This document shows positions 55,501-61,500 of a stretch of DNA of 64,000 nucleotides, piece by piece; positions within the stretch are counted from its first letter, which is position 1; each line of letters opens with the position of its first letter. Location: NCBI GenBank assembly GCA_024516035.1, contig CM044957.1, positions 44,863,547-44,927,546 of the forward strand. The letters are read 5' to 3'. This DNA is from Bactericera cockerelli. Taxonomy: Eukaryota > Arthropoda > Insecta > Hemiptera > Triozidae. The position numbers were made by a program, and so were the translations under genes. The notes under the pieces are model-generated. The model worked only from the letters and a program-made list of their open reading frames with translations, was not told the origin of the DNA and did not search any database.

Positions 55501-56987
55501 TATCTTGTATAGGGTTCTTCCATGTGTTCTGAATTGTGCGAAGTATGAAAGATGCAAGCTGGAAAAGAATAATGAATTTCAATGTAATGGTAATAGAAAA
55601 AATGTAAACCTAAAAAATTGGTGATAGAGACCCTGGGTGCTTGGAGTGTTACTTCGACAGAATGGCTGGGCTAACTGGGTAGGCAATTGTTTAGAGATGT
55701 ACGGGTGAACCCCAAATCAAAACTATTTCTTGCCCAGAAAATTGGCTTGACCATTCATAAGGATAATGCTGCATTCATCCTTGGGTCATGGAATGAATTA
55801 ATTATTATTATTTTTAATTACAAAAAAAAAACTTAGAAGTTTGGCTTATTTACATTATCAATTTCTAGTAGATAGTGCTTTAAATTTAGATATGTGATCT
55901 TTATAGTCAGTCAGCAAATGAGCAGTAAAATGAAAGTTGTTGAATTATTAGTTTATTGGATAAAAAACAAAGCTTTTGATTTGGGTTACTAGTGAAAATG
56001 AAATTACATAAATCAGTAATTCATTGATGCACCATTTCTTGTTGTCACTGAAATTAATCTATATCCGGCAAGTTTAGGACTATTTCTGGACTAAGCCATG
56101 ACTTTTTGTAAAATGGGCAATTTTAATCTAAATTTTAAGGGTCCCTACAAATTTAGCAATGTTTCAGTCATGTACAAGAAGGCTGAGTATTGTTATAACA
56201 TGCTAATTTGGGCTTACAGAGATACACAGCCTGTTAAAGACAACTTTGGGTCCATTTGCATAATACAGCACAGCATCCAATATTTTCCTCTTCAGTGTTT
56301 CATAGTTTTCATTGGGAATTTCTTTCCAGTCTCGGGAAATTTTCATATGCAGAGTAGTGGCAGCAAAAAATTGAGCCTCTGATGCCTGTAAGAGAAATTG
56401 TAATAATGTATGTATGAGTTCTCTTTTAATTAGTATATTTTAGAGGGTAGTGCAACATTACAAGTCACCTAACAACATTACCTAAATTTGGAAATGTTCA
56501 ACTACATAACCAAACCTTGGTCCTTAAGACTTGGGAGAGACATGCAGGGGAATATTGCCTCAACTTTAAGTAGACTGTCTGGGGAAGACTGGAAGAGTTT
56601 CTGGAAAAAGTTTTTTATGTATTTTAATACATAATAAAAAGCTTCACCTTATCAGCCTGCAGTAGATCCCATAGTACAACCCAAATGTGAGAAGAGCCAA
56701 ACCTTGGTCCTTGAGACTTGGGAGAGACATGCAGGGGAATATTGCCTCAACTTTAAGTAGACTGTCTTGGGAAGACTGGAGGAGTTTCTGGAAAAAGTGA
56801 TTCATGCATTTTAATACATAATAAAAAGCCTCACCTTATCAGCCTGCAGTAGATCCCATAGTACAACCCAAATGTGAGGAGAGCTCTGCACCCTGTTCAA
56901 CCATTCATGGGCCTCAGCTTGAGATTTGTCAGTCGAGTGGTAAAACTGAAATATTGCTTGTTCCAGGTTCTGTACAGAGATCTCCAT
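28477..56987 (-). CDS. IPO13: Importin-13 gene, whole coding span (16 exons located)
   Basis: Importin-13 is a karyopherin-beta receptor that carries cargo both ways through the nuclear pore under control of RanGTP. Conceptual splicing on the minus strand gives about 900 residues, against roughly 960 in vertebrate IPO13. Family landmarks appear in order: an N-terminal importin-beta-like segment (exons 1-2), the Xpo1-like helical region (exons 3-6, ending in a FWYILQ motif), STWSADDKEKFRCYRQDIAD in exon 7, HEAT-repeat helices in exons 8-14, and a C-terminal NKRKLLDIVREFALICRG motif in exon 16. All introns except intron 10 (GC-AG) have GT-AG ends, and exon phases agree except at exon 15. A TAG lies in frame five codons before the start. 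About 30-45 residues between exons 5 and 6 are not securely placed. Transportin-3 is the nearest alternative family, but the matched blocks fit IPO13 better. Confidence 0.9.
29177..29308. repeat. AT-rich insertion inside a family A SINE
   Basis: A 130-bp stretch of poly-T, poly-A and TTTTCCCCCCATTCATTAC splits the SINE exactly between its tRNA-like head (ending CCGGGGCA) and its body (TGACAAGTTATCC). No clear target duplication is visible. Confidence 0.65.
29998..30171 (-). CDS. IPO13: IPO13 exon 15 with apparent 1-nt deletion
   Basis: It reads GDSSPQSCLESLSDIVLSLN, KKYCDSLYRWMS and VVLADDDFPSP, matching the SLMDCFADILFALNKHCFSL...WI block. After FPS the reading frame breaks in a run of five C (rev-comp of about 30045-30055). 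The next frame gives RASSELKQQFLKFVL and joins exon 16 in correct phase. The exon length (174) is one short of what the flanking phases require. The unshifted frame runs into a poly-Ser string and TGA. The donor is TTGAG/GTGAGT. Assembly error and true lesion are both possible. Confidence 0.85.
30245..30960 (-). repeat. Exon 15 acceptor-end array (4 extra copies)
   Basis: Units of about 190 bp. Each holds a C-rich acceptor, the first 95 bp of exon 15 (CLESLSDIVLSLNKKYCDSL then YRWMS), then a jump into a retroelement 3'-end motif (CCTAACTAAAGGACGGGGTT on the minus strand). All decoys stop at WMS, where the real exon goes on to VVLADDDFPS. C-run lengths differ between units. Confidence 0.93.
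31040..31186 (-). mobile_element. Family D tRNA-derived SINE (reference copy)
   Basis: Minus strand: ACCGACCTCAGCAGCTTGAT, AGGTCGGTGGTTCAAGTCCC, then TAAAGCGAGTTTGAGTAGTT and GTGATATCACGATAGTGATC. Others: 1305-1400, 9346-9432, 61617-61710 (plus); 19390-19528, 43012-43205, 45016-45145 (minus). Confidence 0.88.
31845..32400. other. Possible single-ended mariner-type relic in IPO13 intron 14
   Basis: Starts ACAGGGTCCGCCAAAAAAAG next to a family E SINE and contains TCTCGAAATATCTAGAGAAC, phrases typical of mariner-MITE ends. The inverted partner end is not evident. Confidence 0.4.
32501..32656 (-). CDS. IPO13: IPO13 exon 14
   Basis: It encodes AISSLNAQEASTVSSVATFL, VTYVGISRDRSNMLTAIQNR and GQLLVYTLVRCIG. 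This aligns with the ALKFPEAPTVKASCGFFTEL...LLIAVLEAIGG segment. The acceptor is TTTCCAG and the donor ATAG/GTTAGT, phase 1. The acceptor end is repeated once fully and once partially upstream (32704-32845). Confidence 0.9.
32704..32845 (-). repeat. Exon 14 acceptor-end duplicate
   Basis: A second copy of the exon 14 5' end (TTTCCAG then CTATCTCCAGTCTGAAC and ACTGTGATTTCTGTGGCCAC) with its upstream intron sequence, then a shorter third piece at about 32817-32842. None continues into the rest of the exon. Confidence 0.85.
33420..33560. repeat. 33-bp palindromic minisatellite near exon 13 donor
   Basis: Four units of CACCACCGTGATTTAGGTAT plus CAATACCTATCT. Each contains the hairpin AGGTATCAATACCT, and on the minus strand GGTG/GTGAG and ATAG/GTATTG resemble donors. 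A single-unit copy of the surrounding element lies inverted at 37995-38097. Confidence 0.85.
33607..33841 (-). CDS. IPO13: IPO13 exon 13 (acceptor end amplified)
   Basis: It encodes 78 codons plus one base: LFLLYGSNAQLRSYLSCVVL, then a stretch including VLETFFILMYSLMKKSSPVL and ending FDTLLMC. This fits the HPDIVDSFMQLLAQALKRKP region. The acceptor is GTGTTTCAG and the donor GTGTG/GTGAGT. It is GC-rich compared with its surroundings. The acceptor and first 40-75 bp recur seven times upstream. Confidence 0.9.
34125..35612 (-). repeat. Exon 13 acceptor-end array (7 extra copies)
   Basis: Units of roughly 245 bp upstream of exon 13. Each has the acceptor GAATGTGTTTCAG, the first 40-75 bp of the exon (LFLLYGSNAQLRSYLSCV), and an intron block. 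Most also carry a small palindromic element with TTACTTCCGAGAAATTTCTA. The copies begin near 34200, 34303, 34554, 34799, 35068, 35315 and 35600. Long units keep the exon's CTGTCCTGTGTGCTCCTGGA; short ones stop after about 40 bp. Confidence 0.9.
35711..35827. mobile_element. Hairpin MITE inserted in a family B SINE
   Basis: The arms ACAGCCGTATTTATT / AATAGGGCTGT and TTTGAGCAATGTCTCAAGCA / TGCTTGAGACATTGCTCAAA pair inversely. The SINE's CTCAGAGTCTTA...TTATTATGTGGTC is split by it. Confidence 0.78.
36361..36498 (-). CDS. IPO13: IPO13 exon 12
   Basis: It encodes 46 residues: VLCNALKYGLITLGDKAVPC, then VPTLLNLVVSAHKLHLHKAT and LEISRQ. This matches AVCAIFEKSVKTLLDDFAPM. The acceptor is TTTTCAG, the donor CAG/GTTGGT is weak, and both ends are phase 0. 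Confidence 0.91.
37111..37689. other. IPO13 intron 11, unique part
   Basis: Includes TACAGGGTACGGCAAAATAT at 37491, which resembles one end of the mariner-type MITE; no partner end was found. The bases 37177-37464 are open on the minus strand but have no family match. Confidence 0.4.
37690..37955. mobile_element. Nested inverted-repeat element in IPO13 intron 11
   Basis: The inner hairpin arms CGCAGTCATATCCGACATTG and AATGTCGGATATGACTGC span 37783-37870. The outer arms have ACGCGCACTAAAACTTTTT and, inverted, AAGATTTAGGGCGCGCGT. A shorter relative lies at 38120-38175. Confidence 0.72.
39041..39406 (-). repeat. 33-bp array of acceptor-plus-donor units in IPO13 intron 11
   Basis: Eleven tandem units on the minus strand. 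Each has a polypyrimidine-AG (TCTTTCTCCCTTGACAG), then three bases TCG or TAG, then GTAAGTCATTCTC. A twelfth unit lies at 39557-39590 next to the true exon 11 donor, separated by a retroelement tail inserted at about 39407-39556. In the TAG-type units AG lies directly against GTAAGT, the form of a recursive-splice site. Confidence 0.92.
39604..39789 (-). CDS. IPO13: IPO13 exon 11
   Basis: It encodes 62 residues: TLPDVKTSIIFHLRILGALF, then a helix LQSLLPALDNIVKVWHADVN and IIE. It corresponds to the LAIVHILGLLSNLF and LQQVFQLIQKVLSKWLND helices. The acceptor is TATTTCAG, the donor GAG/GTAAGT, and both ends are phase 0. The donor is the first member of a 33-bp repeat series in intron 11. Confidence 0.92.
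40618..40782 (-). CDS. IPO13: IPO13 exon 10 (GC donor)
   Basis: It encodes 55 residues: GALSSDTLKLGECARLMYII, then GKVCTLLTESAVIEALSSLI, ending QLAEKKE. This matches the CMWLMQALGFLLSAL...LHSLISPYIQQLEKLAEE region. The acceptor is AATTTCAG. The only donor in register is GAG/GCAAGT, a GC-AG intron. Reading past it gives nine non-conserved residues and a stop. Confidence 0.9.
41350..42647 (-). repeat. Exon 9-end / 5' splice-site array (15 extra copies)
   Basis: A 79-90 bp unit repeated directly after the real exon 9 donor. Each unit has about 62 bp of the exon 3' end (encoding ITRDCAPSLRPFAPLILFAC and Q), a donor GTACTGG or GTACCGG, and 16-30 bp of (TTA)n-rich intron. One copy (near 41441) has CAAGTACC instead of CAGGTACC. 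Reading straight on from exon 9, the frame stays open for over 1.1 kb. No copy carries a convincing acceptor. Confidence 0.95.
42648..42829 (-). CDS. IPO13: IPO13 exon 9 (source of the 16-donor array)
   Basis: It completes the split Gly codon and reads GAYAEWIDVNEDVMADMLPL, then ALKDITRDCAPSLRPFAPLI and LFACQ. This matches IGALSEWLADHPVMINSVLP and the LKKICRECKYDL helix of IPO13. The acceptor is CATCACAG, and the donor CAG/GTACTG is phase 0. The last 62 bp or so of the exon plus the donor recur 15 more times downstream in intron 9. Confidence 0.93.
43411..43431 (-). repeat. Second copy of the exon 8 donor
   Basis: The exon 8 end GATGCTATAG followed by GT is repeated 24 bp into the intron as GATGCTATAG/GTAAAT. 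Use of the distal donor would add 24 bp, keeping frame, so both sites are usable in principle. Confidence 0.7.
43438..43693 (-). CDS. IPO13: IPO13 exon 8
   Basis: It encodes 85 residues plus one base. LHCSSILREELFEFLLCKLM is followed by WQPLESLIHAFYAVAEDIS and ends NTRIVITVLDAIG. It aligns with the TEALLYGFQSIAETID and DTVMFTIGA helices of IPO13. The acceptor is CCTTAG. The donor TATAG/GTAGGT has a second copy of the exon end plus a donor 24 bp further on (43411-43431). Confidence 0.92.
44217..44400 (+). mobile_element. Family G degenerate SINE-like repeat
   Basis: Marked by AGCAACGTCCAGCGAGGTGA, GATGCTGGCATTCCGG, GGGTGAGGTTAATGTG and GTTTGTGAGTTTCCT. Relatives: 54225-54312 and 59033-59165 (plus); 21430-21725, 21840-22160, 28150-28420 (minus). 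The last overlaps the IPO13 3' flank. Confidence 0.75.
44592..44774 (-). CDS. IPO13: IPO13 exon 7
   Basis: It encodes 61 residues, starting AEVSSQPTHVRLKLTKDIVP and ending with the conserved block FSTWSADDKEKFRCYRQDIA and DTL. This is the IPO13 signature GFWSSDEKEQFRIYR. The acceptor is ACATCAG, the donor TTG/GTAAGG, and both ends are phase 0. Confidence 0.93.
45258..45470 (-). CDS. IPO13: IPO13 exon 6
   Basis: It encodes 71 residues: KVLAAIYSLIISLGETHTSL, a middle helix with RVVLSCTNAPGEYPVHETYS, and SFSFWYILQ at the end. The NAPGEYPVHET...FWYILQ block is diagnostic (human has GIPGHYPVNET...FWYTLQ). The acceptor is CCCTTTCAG, the donor CAG/GTATGC, and both ends are phase 0. Confidence 0.93.
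45721..46739. other. IPO13 intron 5, no feature recognised
   Basis: AT-rich with loosely repeated phrases (TTTATTGAAGGGGT, AACAAATAATTTCTG, GCAAAA-CAACTTTTTC). Suggests an old degenerate tandem repeat. No exon with acceptable splice sites found. Confidence 0.4.
46740..47690. repeat. About 95-bp degenerate minisatellite in IPO13 intron 5
   Basis: Eight to ten diverged units including TTGCTTCGAATAATCTGATG and CAAAGTGTTAAAGGAGACTC. Many single-base indels give it the look of noisy assembly. The minus strand reads NTLKTLAIRLFEAISETLHH in several units. This lies where IPO13 is missing 30-45 residues, so it may descend from the missing exon, but no unit has clear splice sites. Confidence 0.75.
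47940..48035. repeat. Inverted repeat GCGGCCACAACG
   Basis: AAGCGGCCACAACGGAGTCCCG and, inverted, GGTCCTCGTTGTGGCCGC face each other over about 50 bp. A third GACACAACGGAGGCC lies at 47860. Probably a small unclassified MITE. Confidence 0.55.
49778..51052. other. IPO13 intron 5, no feature recognised
   Basis: Unique AT-rich DNA. A plus-strand donor-like CAAA/GTAAGT at about 50138 and an acceptor-like GTTTTTCAG near 50610 are present, but no coding block lies between them and the 39-bp array. Confidence 0.4.
51053..52250 (+). repeat. 39-bp minisatellite in IPO13 intron 5
   Basis: About 30 units of CAAATCCAAATCACCAGTTC plus CAAATTCAAAGTTCCAGCA. Because 39 is divisible by 3, several frames stay open over 200-500 bp with Ser/Pro/Gln/Asn-rich strings. 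It is bounded on the left by ATTCTCCAG and on the right by AAAG/GTAAGTT, like an exon on the plus strand. No full-length frame is open and no homology is recognised. Confidence 0.9.
53198..53236 (-). CDS. IPO13: Candidate 39-bp IPO13 micro-exon between exons 5 and 6
   Basis: A possible exon with acceptor TATTTTTAG and donor ACC/GTGAGT. In the phase left by exon 5 it reads NKARSEVLKYIL, an amphipathic helix-like string where the family expects the helix after the DSSVEAI position. It leaves phase 2, so a further exon would still be needed before exon 6. The acceptor side is part of a local two-copy duplication (53240-53400). No homology is decisive, so it may be chance. Confidence 0.3.
53240..53415. 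repeat. Two-copy duplication beside the candidate micro-exon
   Basis: Two copies of about 105 bp sharing AAATTAATTTTCACAA and ATAAATTTAAATTATAT. On the minus strand each ends at a TTTGTATTTNTAG acceptor-like site, and the second adjoins the candidate exon at 53198-53236. Confidence 0.7.
53660..53937 (-). mobile_element. Family E tRNA-derived SINE (reference copy)
   Basis: Minus strand: GTCACCGTGGCAGAGTGAGT, GACCTGGGTTCGATCCCCAG, GGTCCACTCATACCTCGTGA, and GCACAAGGCCTC near the end in inverse sense. Others: 31507-31788, 36549-36823, 52592-52795 (partial), 59196-59478, 62335-62618, 63400-63555 (minus); 27510-27720, 36868-37110, 48460-48660, 61500-61600 (plus). Two body types exist (GAAGCACAAGGCC and TTTGTGTTATTATGTCACAA). 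Confidence 0.9.
53982..54153 (-). CDS. IPO13: IPO13 exon 5
   Basis: It starts with the last two bases of a Val codon and runs VTSLIDSLLQHNNPQVVMES, then a segment ending IPLPSCEPLYSHLIHIALGS and WTKESS. The IPLPSCEPL segment matches VPLQDCEAL of IPO13. The acceptor is TGTTGCAG, and the donor AGCGA/GTAAGT leaves phase 2. Confidence 0.87.
54656..54722 (-). CDS. IPO13: IPO13 exon 4 (short)
   Basis: A 67-bp exon reading TVNLPHADKSLVHHELESSI and then TL, split after one base of the next codon (donor CTAG/GTAAGG). The acceptor is TTTCAG. It fills the position of the helix after LPEE in human IPO13. Conservation is weak, but the frame joins correctly on both sides. Confidence 0.78.
55062..55293 (+). 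mobile_element. Helitron-like non-autonomous element, copy 2
   Basis: It starts TCTCTATATATAAAAC and ends GGGCAAACGGCTAG before T, with the 3' hairpin CCCGTTGCAAAGCACGGG. It inserted between A and T as Helitrons do and lies in IPO13 intron 3. It shares nearly its whole length with copy 1. Confidence 0.8.
55412..55558 (-). CDS. IPO13: IPO13 exon 3
   Basis: It encodes 49 residues: LASFILRTIQNTW, then LSLFQKTSAIPPERAACVVL, then EILKVIPEE. The last segment matches the LLELLTVLPEE helix of the Xpo1-like domain. The acceptor is CTTTTCCAG, the donor GAG/GTAATG, and both ends are phase 0. Confidence 0.9.
56218..56385 (-). CDS. IPO13: IPO13 exon 2
   Basis: It encodes 56 residues, starting ASEAQFFAATTLHMKISRDW and ending VVFNRLCIS. 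This matches the importin-beta N-terminal domain block of IPO13 (FGASALHIKISRYW in human, recalled from memory). The acceptor is CTTACAG, the donor TCT/GTAAGC, and both ends are phase 0. Confidence 0.9.
56513..56699 (-). repeat. Duplicate of IPO13 exon 1 3' end plus start of intron 1
   Basis: About 187 bp nearly identical to 56700-56885. It carries the last 60 bp or so of exon 1, the AAG/GTGAAG donor and the following intron sequence. The copy has no start codon and no acceptor, so it is not an extra exon. Confidence 0.85.
56835..56987 (-). CDS. IPO13: IPO13 exon 1 (start codon, 51 codons)
   Basis: The exon begins MEISVQNLEQAIFQFYHSTD and ends LLQADK, phase 0, with donor AAG/GTGAGG. The WLNRVQSSPHIWVVLWDLLQ stretch is the typical first-helix pair of importin-13. 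An in-frame TAG five codons upstream supports this ATG. Its last 60 bp or so plus the donor are duplicated just downstream (56513-56699). Confidence 0.88.
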
Positions 56988-58477
56988 GTTGGTAGATCCC
57001 TATAATCAGTTAACTTAACAATTAACAGTTGGGCCCTTCTTCCTTTTCCTCTAGTTAAATTTCAAAATTTTGAATTTAAATTTACACTTTTCTCATGTAA
57101 ATGAAACCAACAACAAATAGTTATCGCAACGAATTACATTTGTCAACAGGGTTCAAAAAACGACGCTGGACATTGGACATCAGTTCAGAAAAAATCCCAT
57201 TATCGTTTTTTCCCTTTCCAAATTTCCTAAATAATTTCTTCATAATGAAAACAAATATTTCATATTATTTTATTCAATTTTGTATACATACAAAAAAATG
57301 TCAAAAAACGCTTGCATACGAGTCTGCAACCATTGGGACATTTTCATGTCGGTTTTCCCCACCTTCCAGGCGGGGAAAACTTTTTTCTCTTCTCTCTTTT
57401 TATAATTTAATATTTCGTTATTGTGCGCATGACACATACTTTTTCTCTTCTCTCTTTTTATAATTTAATATTTCGTTACATAATTTCGTTACATAATTTC
57501 GTTACATAATTTCGTCACATAATTTCGTTACATAATTTCGTTACATAATTTTGGTTATGTGCCAGAGCAAAGACATGAAAATGTCAATTTAATATTTCGT
57601 TACATAATTTCGTTACATAATTTCGTCACATAATTTCGTTACATAATTTCGTCACATATTTTCGTTACATAATTTCGTTACATAATTTTGGTTATGTGCC
57701 AGAGCAAAGACATGAAAATGTCAAAAGGAAAATAAATATTTCGTTACATAATTTCGTTACATAATTTCGTCACATAATTTCGTTACATAATTTCGTTACA
57801 TAATTTTGGTTATGTGCCAGAGCAAAGACATGAAAATGTCAAAAACGCTTGCATACGAGTCTGCAACCATTGGGACATTTTCATCTTTACTATTCAAGGT
57901 CCAAAACCCAACTGACCAAATTTCGTATTGTGCGCATGACACATACCTTCTCTCTTCTCTCCCTCTACAATTCAATACTTCGCCATTGGGCGCATGACAC
58001 ACACTTTCCCTCTTCTCTCCCTTTACAATTCAATATTTCGTTACATAATATCGTTACATATATAATATCGTTACATAATATCGTTACATAATTTCGTTAC
58101 ATAATTTCGTCACATAATTTTGGTTATGTGCCAGAGCAAAGACATGAAAATGTCAATATCGTTACATAATATCGTTACATAATTTCGTTACATAATTTCG
58201 TCACATAATTTTGGTTATGTGCCAGAGCAAAGACATGAAAATGTCAAAAATAATCTTTTCAGCATTGAGAGTCACACGATTTTGACGTACACTGTATAAA
58301 TTTGATAATCTTTTCCCAAACAGTTGGTAACTTCATTGATGGTTACGTTATCAGTGTTATCACTTTTCAAATTTCATTTGAATAGTCTTGTTGATTAGTT
58401 AGCTGAAATTATTAATTTATTTTACTTAAAACACAGTAATAACATTTATTAACAAGTGTAGTTTAACTGAAAGCATA
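56988..58477. promoter_or_regulatory. Divergent IPO13/UBA5 intergenic region
   Basis: The two conserved genes are start-to-start, with 1490 bp between ATGs. No TATA box stands out near either start. The middle is packed with short repeats (57421-58250). A larger pair of related blocks, each including GCTTGCATACGAGTCTGCAA, starts near 57305 and 57845. Shared regulation is an inference from arrangement only. Confidence 0.6.
57421..58250. repeat. Tandem ACATAATTTCGTT array with a longer interspersed module
   Basis: A 13-bp unit around CGTTACATAATTT is repeated in clusters (57465-57550, 57595-57690, 57735-57815, 58040-58115, 58155-58210). Each cluster ends in a conserved module TTGGTTATGTGCCAGAGCAA followed by AGACATGAAAATGTC, present five times. 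The repeated core TTACATAA resembles a bZIP half-site pair (PAR/C/EBP-type TTACGTAA), which is suggestive only. Confidence 0.8.
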
Positions 58478-58542
58478 ATGTCAGTAGAAAGGACAAAAAT
58501 TGAACAAATGTCCGATGAAGTTGTGGATTCAAATCCCTACAG
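58478..58542 (+). CDS. UBA5: UBA5 exon 1
   Basis: It encodes [20 protein letters not shown] and Y, ending within an Arg/Ser codon at ACAG/GTAGGT (phase 2). The [12 protein letters not shown] block matches human [12 protein letters not shown]. The ATG at 58508 is an alternative start. Confidence 0.88.
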
Positions 58543-61500
58543 GTAGGTAAATGAAGTACAGTCCATATGGTGTTGACATACCACTGTAGCCAAGTTGGTT
58601 ATCTATCTTTGTTAAGCATAATATAGCCAGAATTTCGGTAATTTTCACATCCATCACCAAGTCGGTTTTGACCAAATTCTCATTGACCTCCCAATCTTCA
58701 GTAACCTGTTTCAGAAACACTTTCTACTCTCCAAATCTCCCTTTCAACTGTCACACAAGACACTCTGATTGGTTATTGCATTCAAATTAACCAATGAGAG
58801 TGTGTTTAAAAGGGAGATTTGGAGAGTAGAACATGTTTCTGGAACGGACTCCTGGTCTAAGACACATGTTATCATGGTGCCCTGGAGCAAAATGGTGTGT
58901 AAGGCATACTATATGACTGTCAAAGCCCCACAGCAAATATTGTAAGGCATACATAATATATGCTTTACCAGCCTGGAGTAAAACAGAGTAAGCCATAACA
59001 TAGGTTTGCCAGTGTCAATGGCAGGAATGCACCCTTTCTTACAGGATCACCAAAGTTAAGAGAGGTGAAGATTTCATGATGCTGGTATTCTGGCCCAACC
59101 CAGGCTGAATGAGGTTATGTGGGTAGCAGGTTTGTGAGTTTCCTGCAAATGGACCACCGCCGTCATTTATGTCCAGGCAATTAATAATAATAAAAATGCT
59201 TTTTCTTTGTGTTATTATGTCACAATTTTAGTGGGTAGCGCAGAATCATAGGACTTTACCACTTTAATTTACAATATCTTGTATTCTTTTTTTGCCTAAG
59301 ATTCTGCCACTGGTCGCTGCTTCACATTAAAGCAGCTACTCATTTTTCCTCACGAGGTATGAGTGGACCCCGAACATCCAAGTACAGAGCAGAAAAAATC
59401 CTCCCCCGCTGGGAATCGAACCCAGGTCACCATGTGTGCAATGCCTAGCGGGCTAACTCGCTCTGCCACAGTGACTACTATGTCCAGGCAATTGAAAAAC
59501 AATGATAAATCAAACAAGCAAATAACTTGTTTTTTATGCTTTATTTTTGTGGTATTGTTTATTTTATTTTTTGTTATGTAATTACTTTTTTATTTCTTGT
59601 TTCAGTCGGCTAATGGCCTTAAAAAGGATGGGCATAGTGGAGAATTACGAAGAAATCAGAACATTCACTGTGGTGGTAGTTGGTGTGGGAGGTGTTGGGA
59701 GTGTCACTGCTGAAATGTTGACTAGATGTGGTATTGGGAAAGTGAGTTCAAATATATTTTTCCTCTTCAGTTTATTGTTTTATGCCTTCAAGAAATAATC
59801 TTGACACAGCATCTTATAGACCCGGGTCAAATATATTGTACTACAAAATATTATGAAGAAGTAGCCCCCATGCAATTAAAAGTCCCTTTTGTTTGGTCAG
59901 GAATCATTTTGTGTATTCAGGAGTTACAAAAAATGATTTTTAAAAGTCTACTCTTTGACTTAAAATTTAACATATTTCCTGGGCTCAAAAAAAAAAAAAA
60001 AAAAAAATGGAAATCCTTGATATGAACTCTTTCAATAGAGCCCATAAAAAATATGTGTAAGTGACCCATTGTAATATAATGGATAGTCAATTTTTTATTG
60101 CCAACAGTGTAAACCATTCATAAGAAAATGATATTGCCATATATCTTGCATTGTATTTTTTACAGTTTTGCATTTCATTTTCAGTTAATATTGTTTGACT
60201 ATGATAAAGTAGAACTTGCCAACATGAACAGACTATTCTTTCAACCCAGTCACTGTGGACTATCAAAGGTTGAAGCTGCCAAGAAGACTCTTCAAAATAT
60301 TAATCCTGACGTCACTATTGAAGTTCACAACTTCAACATCACTCTTGTTGACAAATTTGATGTTTTTATGAATAGAATCAGGTAAATATTATTCAAAACT
60401 TTGTTTAATTTTTTTAGTCTATTAGTAGTCACTGTGTTTCAGTGGGTAGCACAATGGTTTGCACACACAGTGACCTGGGTTCAAACCTGCTCAAAGTAAT
60501 ACTCTGTTGTTCCAGGGGGATTGCTTAAAAAAAAAAAAAAAAATAATCCAGATCATTGAATTGATTTTTTATATAAATTAAAGATGAGTGTTTCATAGCC
60601 TTTTTTATTTCATAACCATGAAACAGGAGCTACTGTAGATAGTGTAGATGCTTGTGGTCTGTGTTGTAGCCTTCCCATCCCGTAGTATGCTTCCCCTCTG
60701 ATGGGCGAGAAGTGACACAATACTTCCCATTTAGTAGCTGGGTCAACACCAGTGCACCGGAAGGTATCCCTAACAAACAACTGTAACCAAATTTTGAATA
60801 CAAATTTTTGTCGGCGTGGGGGTTCGAACCCGGGACCTTCCGCATGGCGAGCGCGTGATTGACCACTGAGCTATTCGTGCGCTCATAGTGGGAATCAATT
60901 CCATGAGTTTGGCACTTATACTAATAATATTTTCTTTGTGTCATGTTCTTTCCTCAGCCACGGTAGCTTAACAAGTGGGCCAGTTGATCTAGTACTCAGT
61001 TGCGTCGATAATTTTGAAGCCCGCATGACAATCAACATGGCTTGCAATCAGTTGGGACAGACATGGTTTGAAAGTGGAGTTTCAGAAAATGCCGTCTCTG
61101 GACACATTCAGTTGATTGTACCTGGGGAATCAGCGTGCTTCTCTGTAATTAAACCATTCCTAATCATTTAGGGCCATAATATGAAACAGAACTAGAATCA
61201 AAATAAGCCAATAGAGCCAAAATAAACCAGACCGAGTTGTTTTATAATTCGGCTCTTAATAGTTCTTTATTTTAGTATTTTTACAATTAATTTGTGATGA
61301 AGTTAGAGCCTCTTCACAATATGTGTGGGTAGCACAGCGTTACTAAAAGCCTCCTTTGCTTATCTAAATCCTTCACATTTATAAAAATTGGAACTGGCTG
61401 TAGGGTTTTCAGTGAAACCCTTACAATTCTATTTGGTTTGAAAATCCTGATTTGAGATAGTCAGGATAAGGGTTTTACTCTTTTTACACGATGAAAGAGT

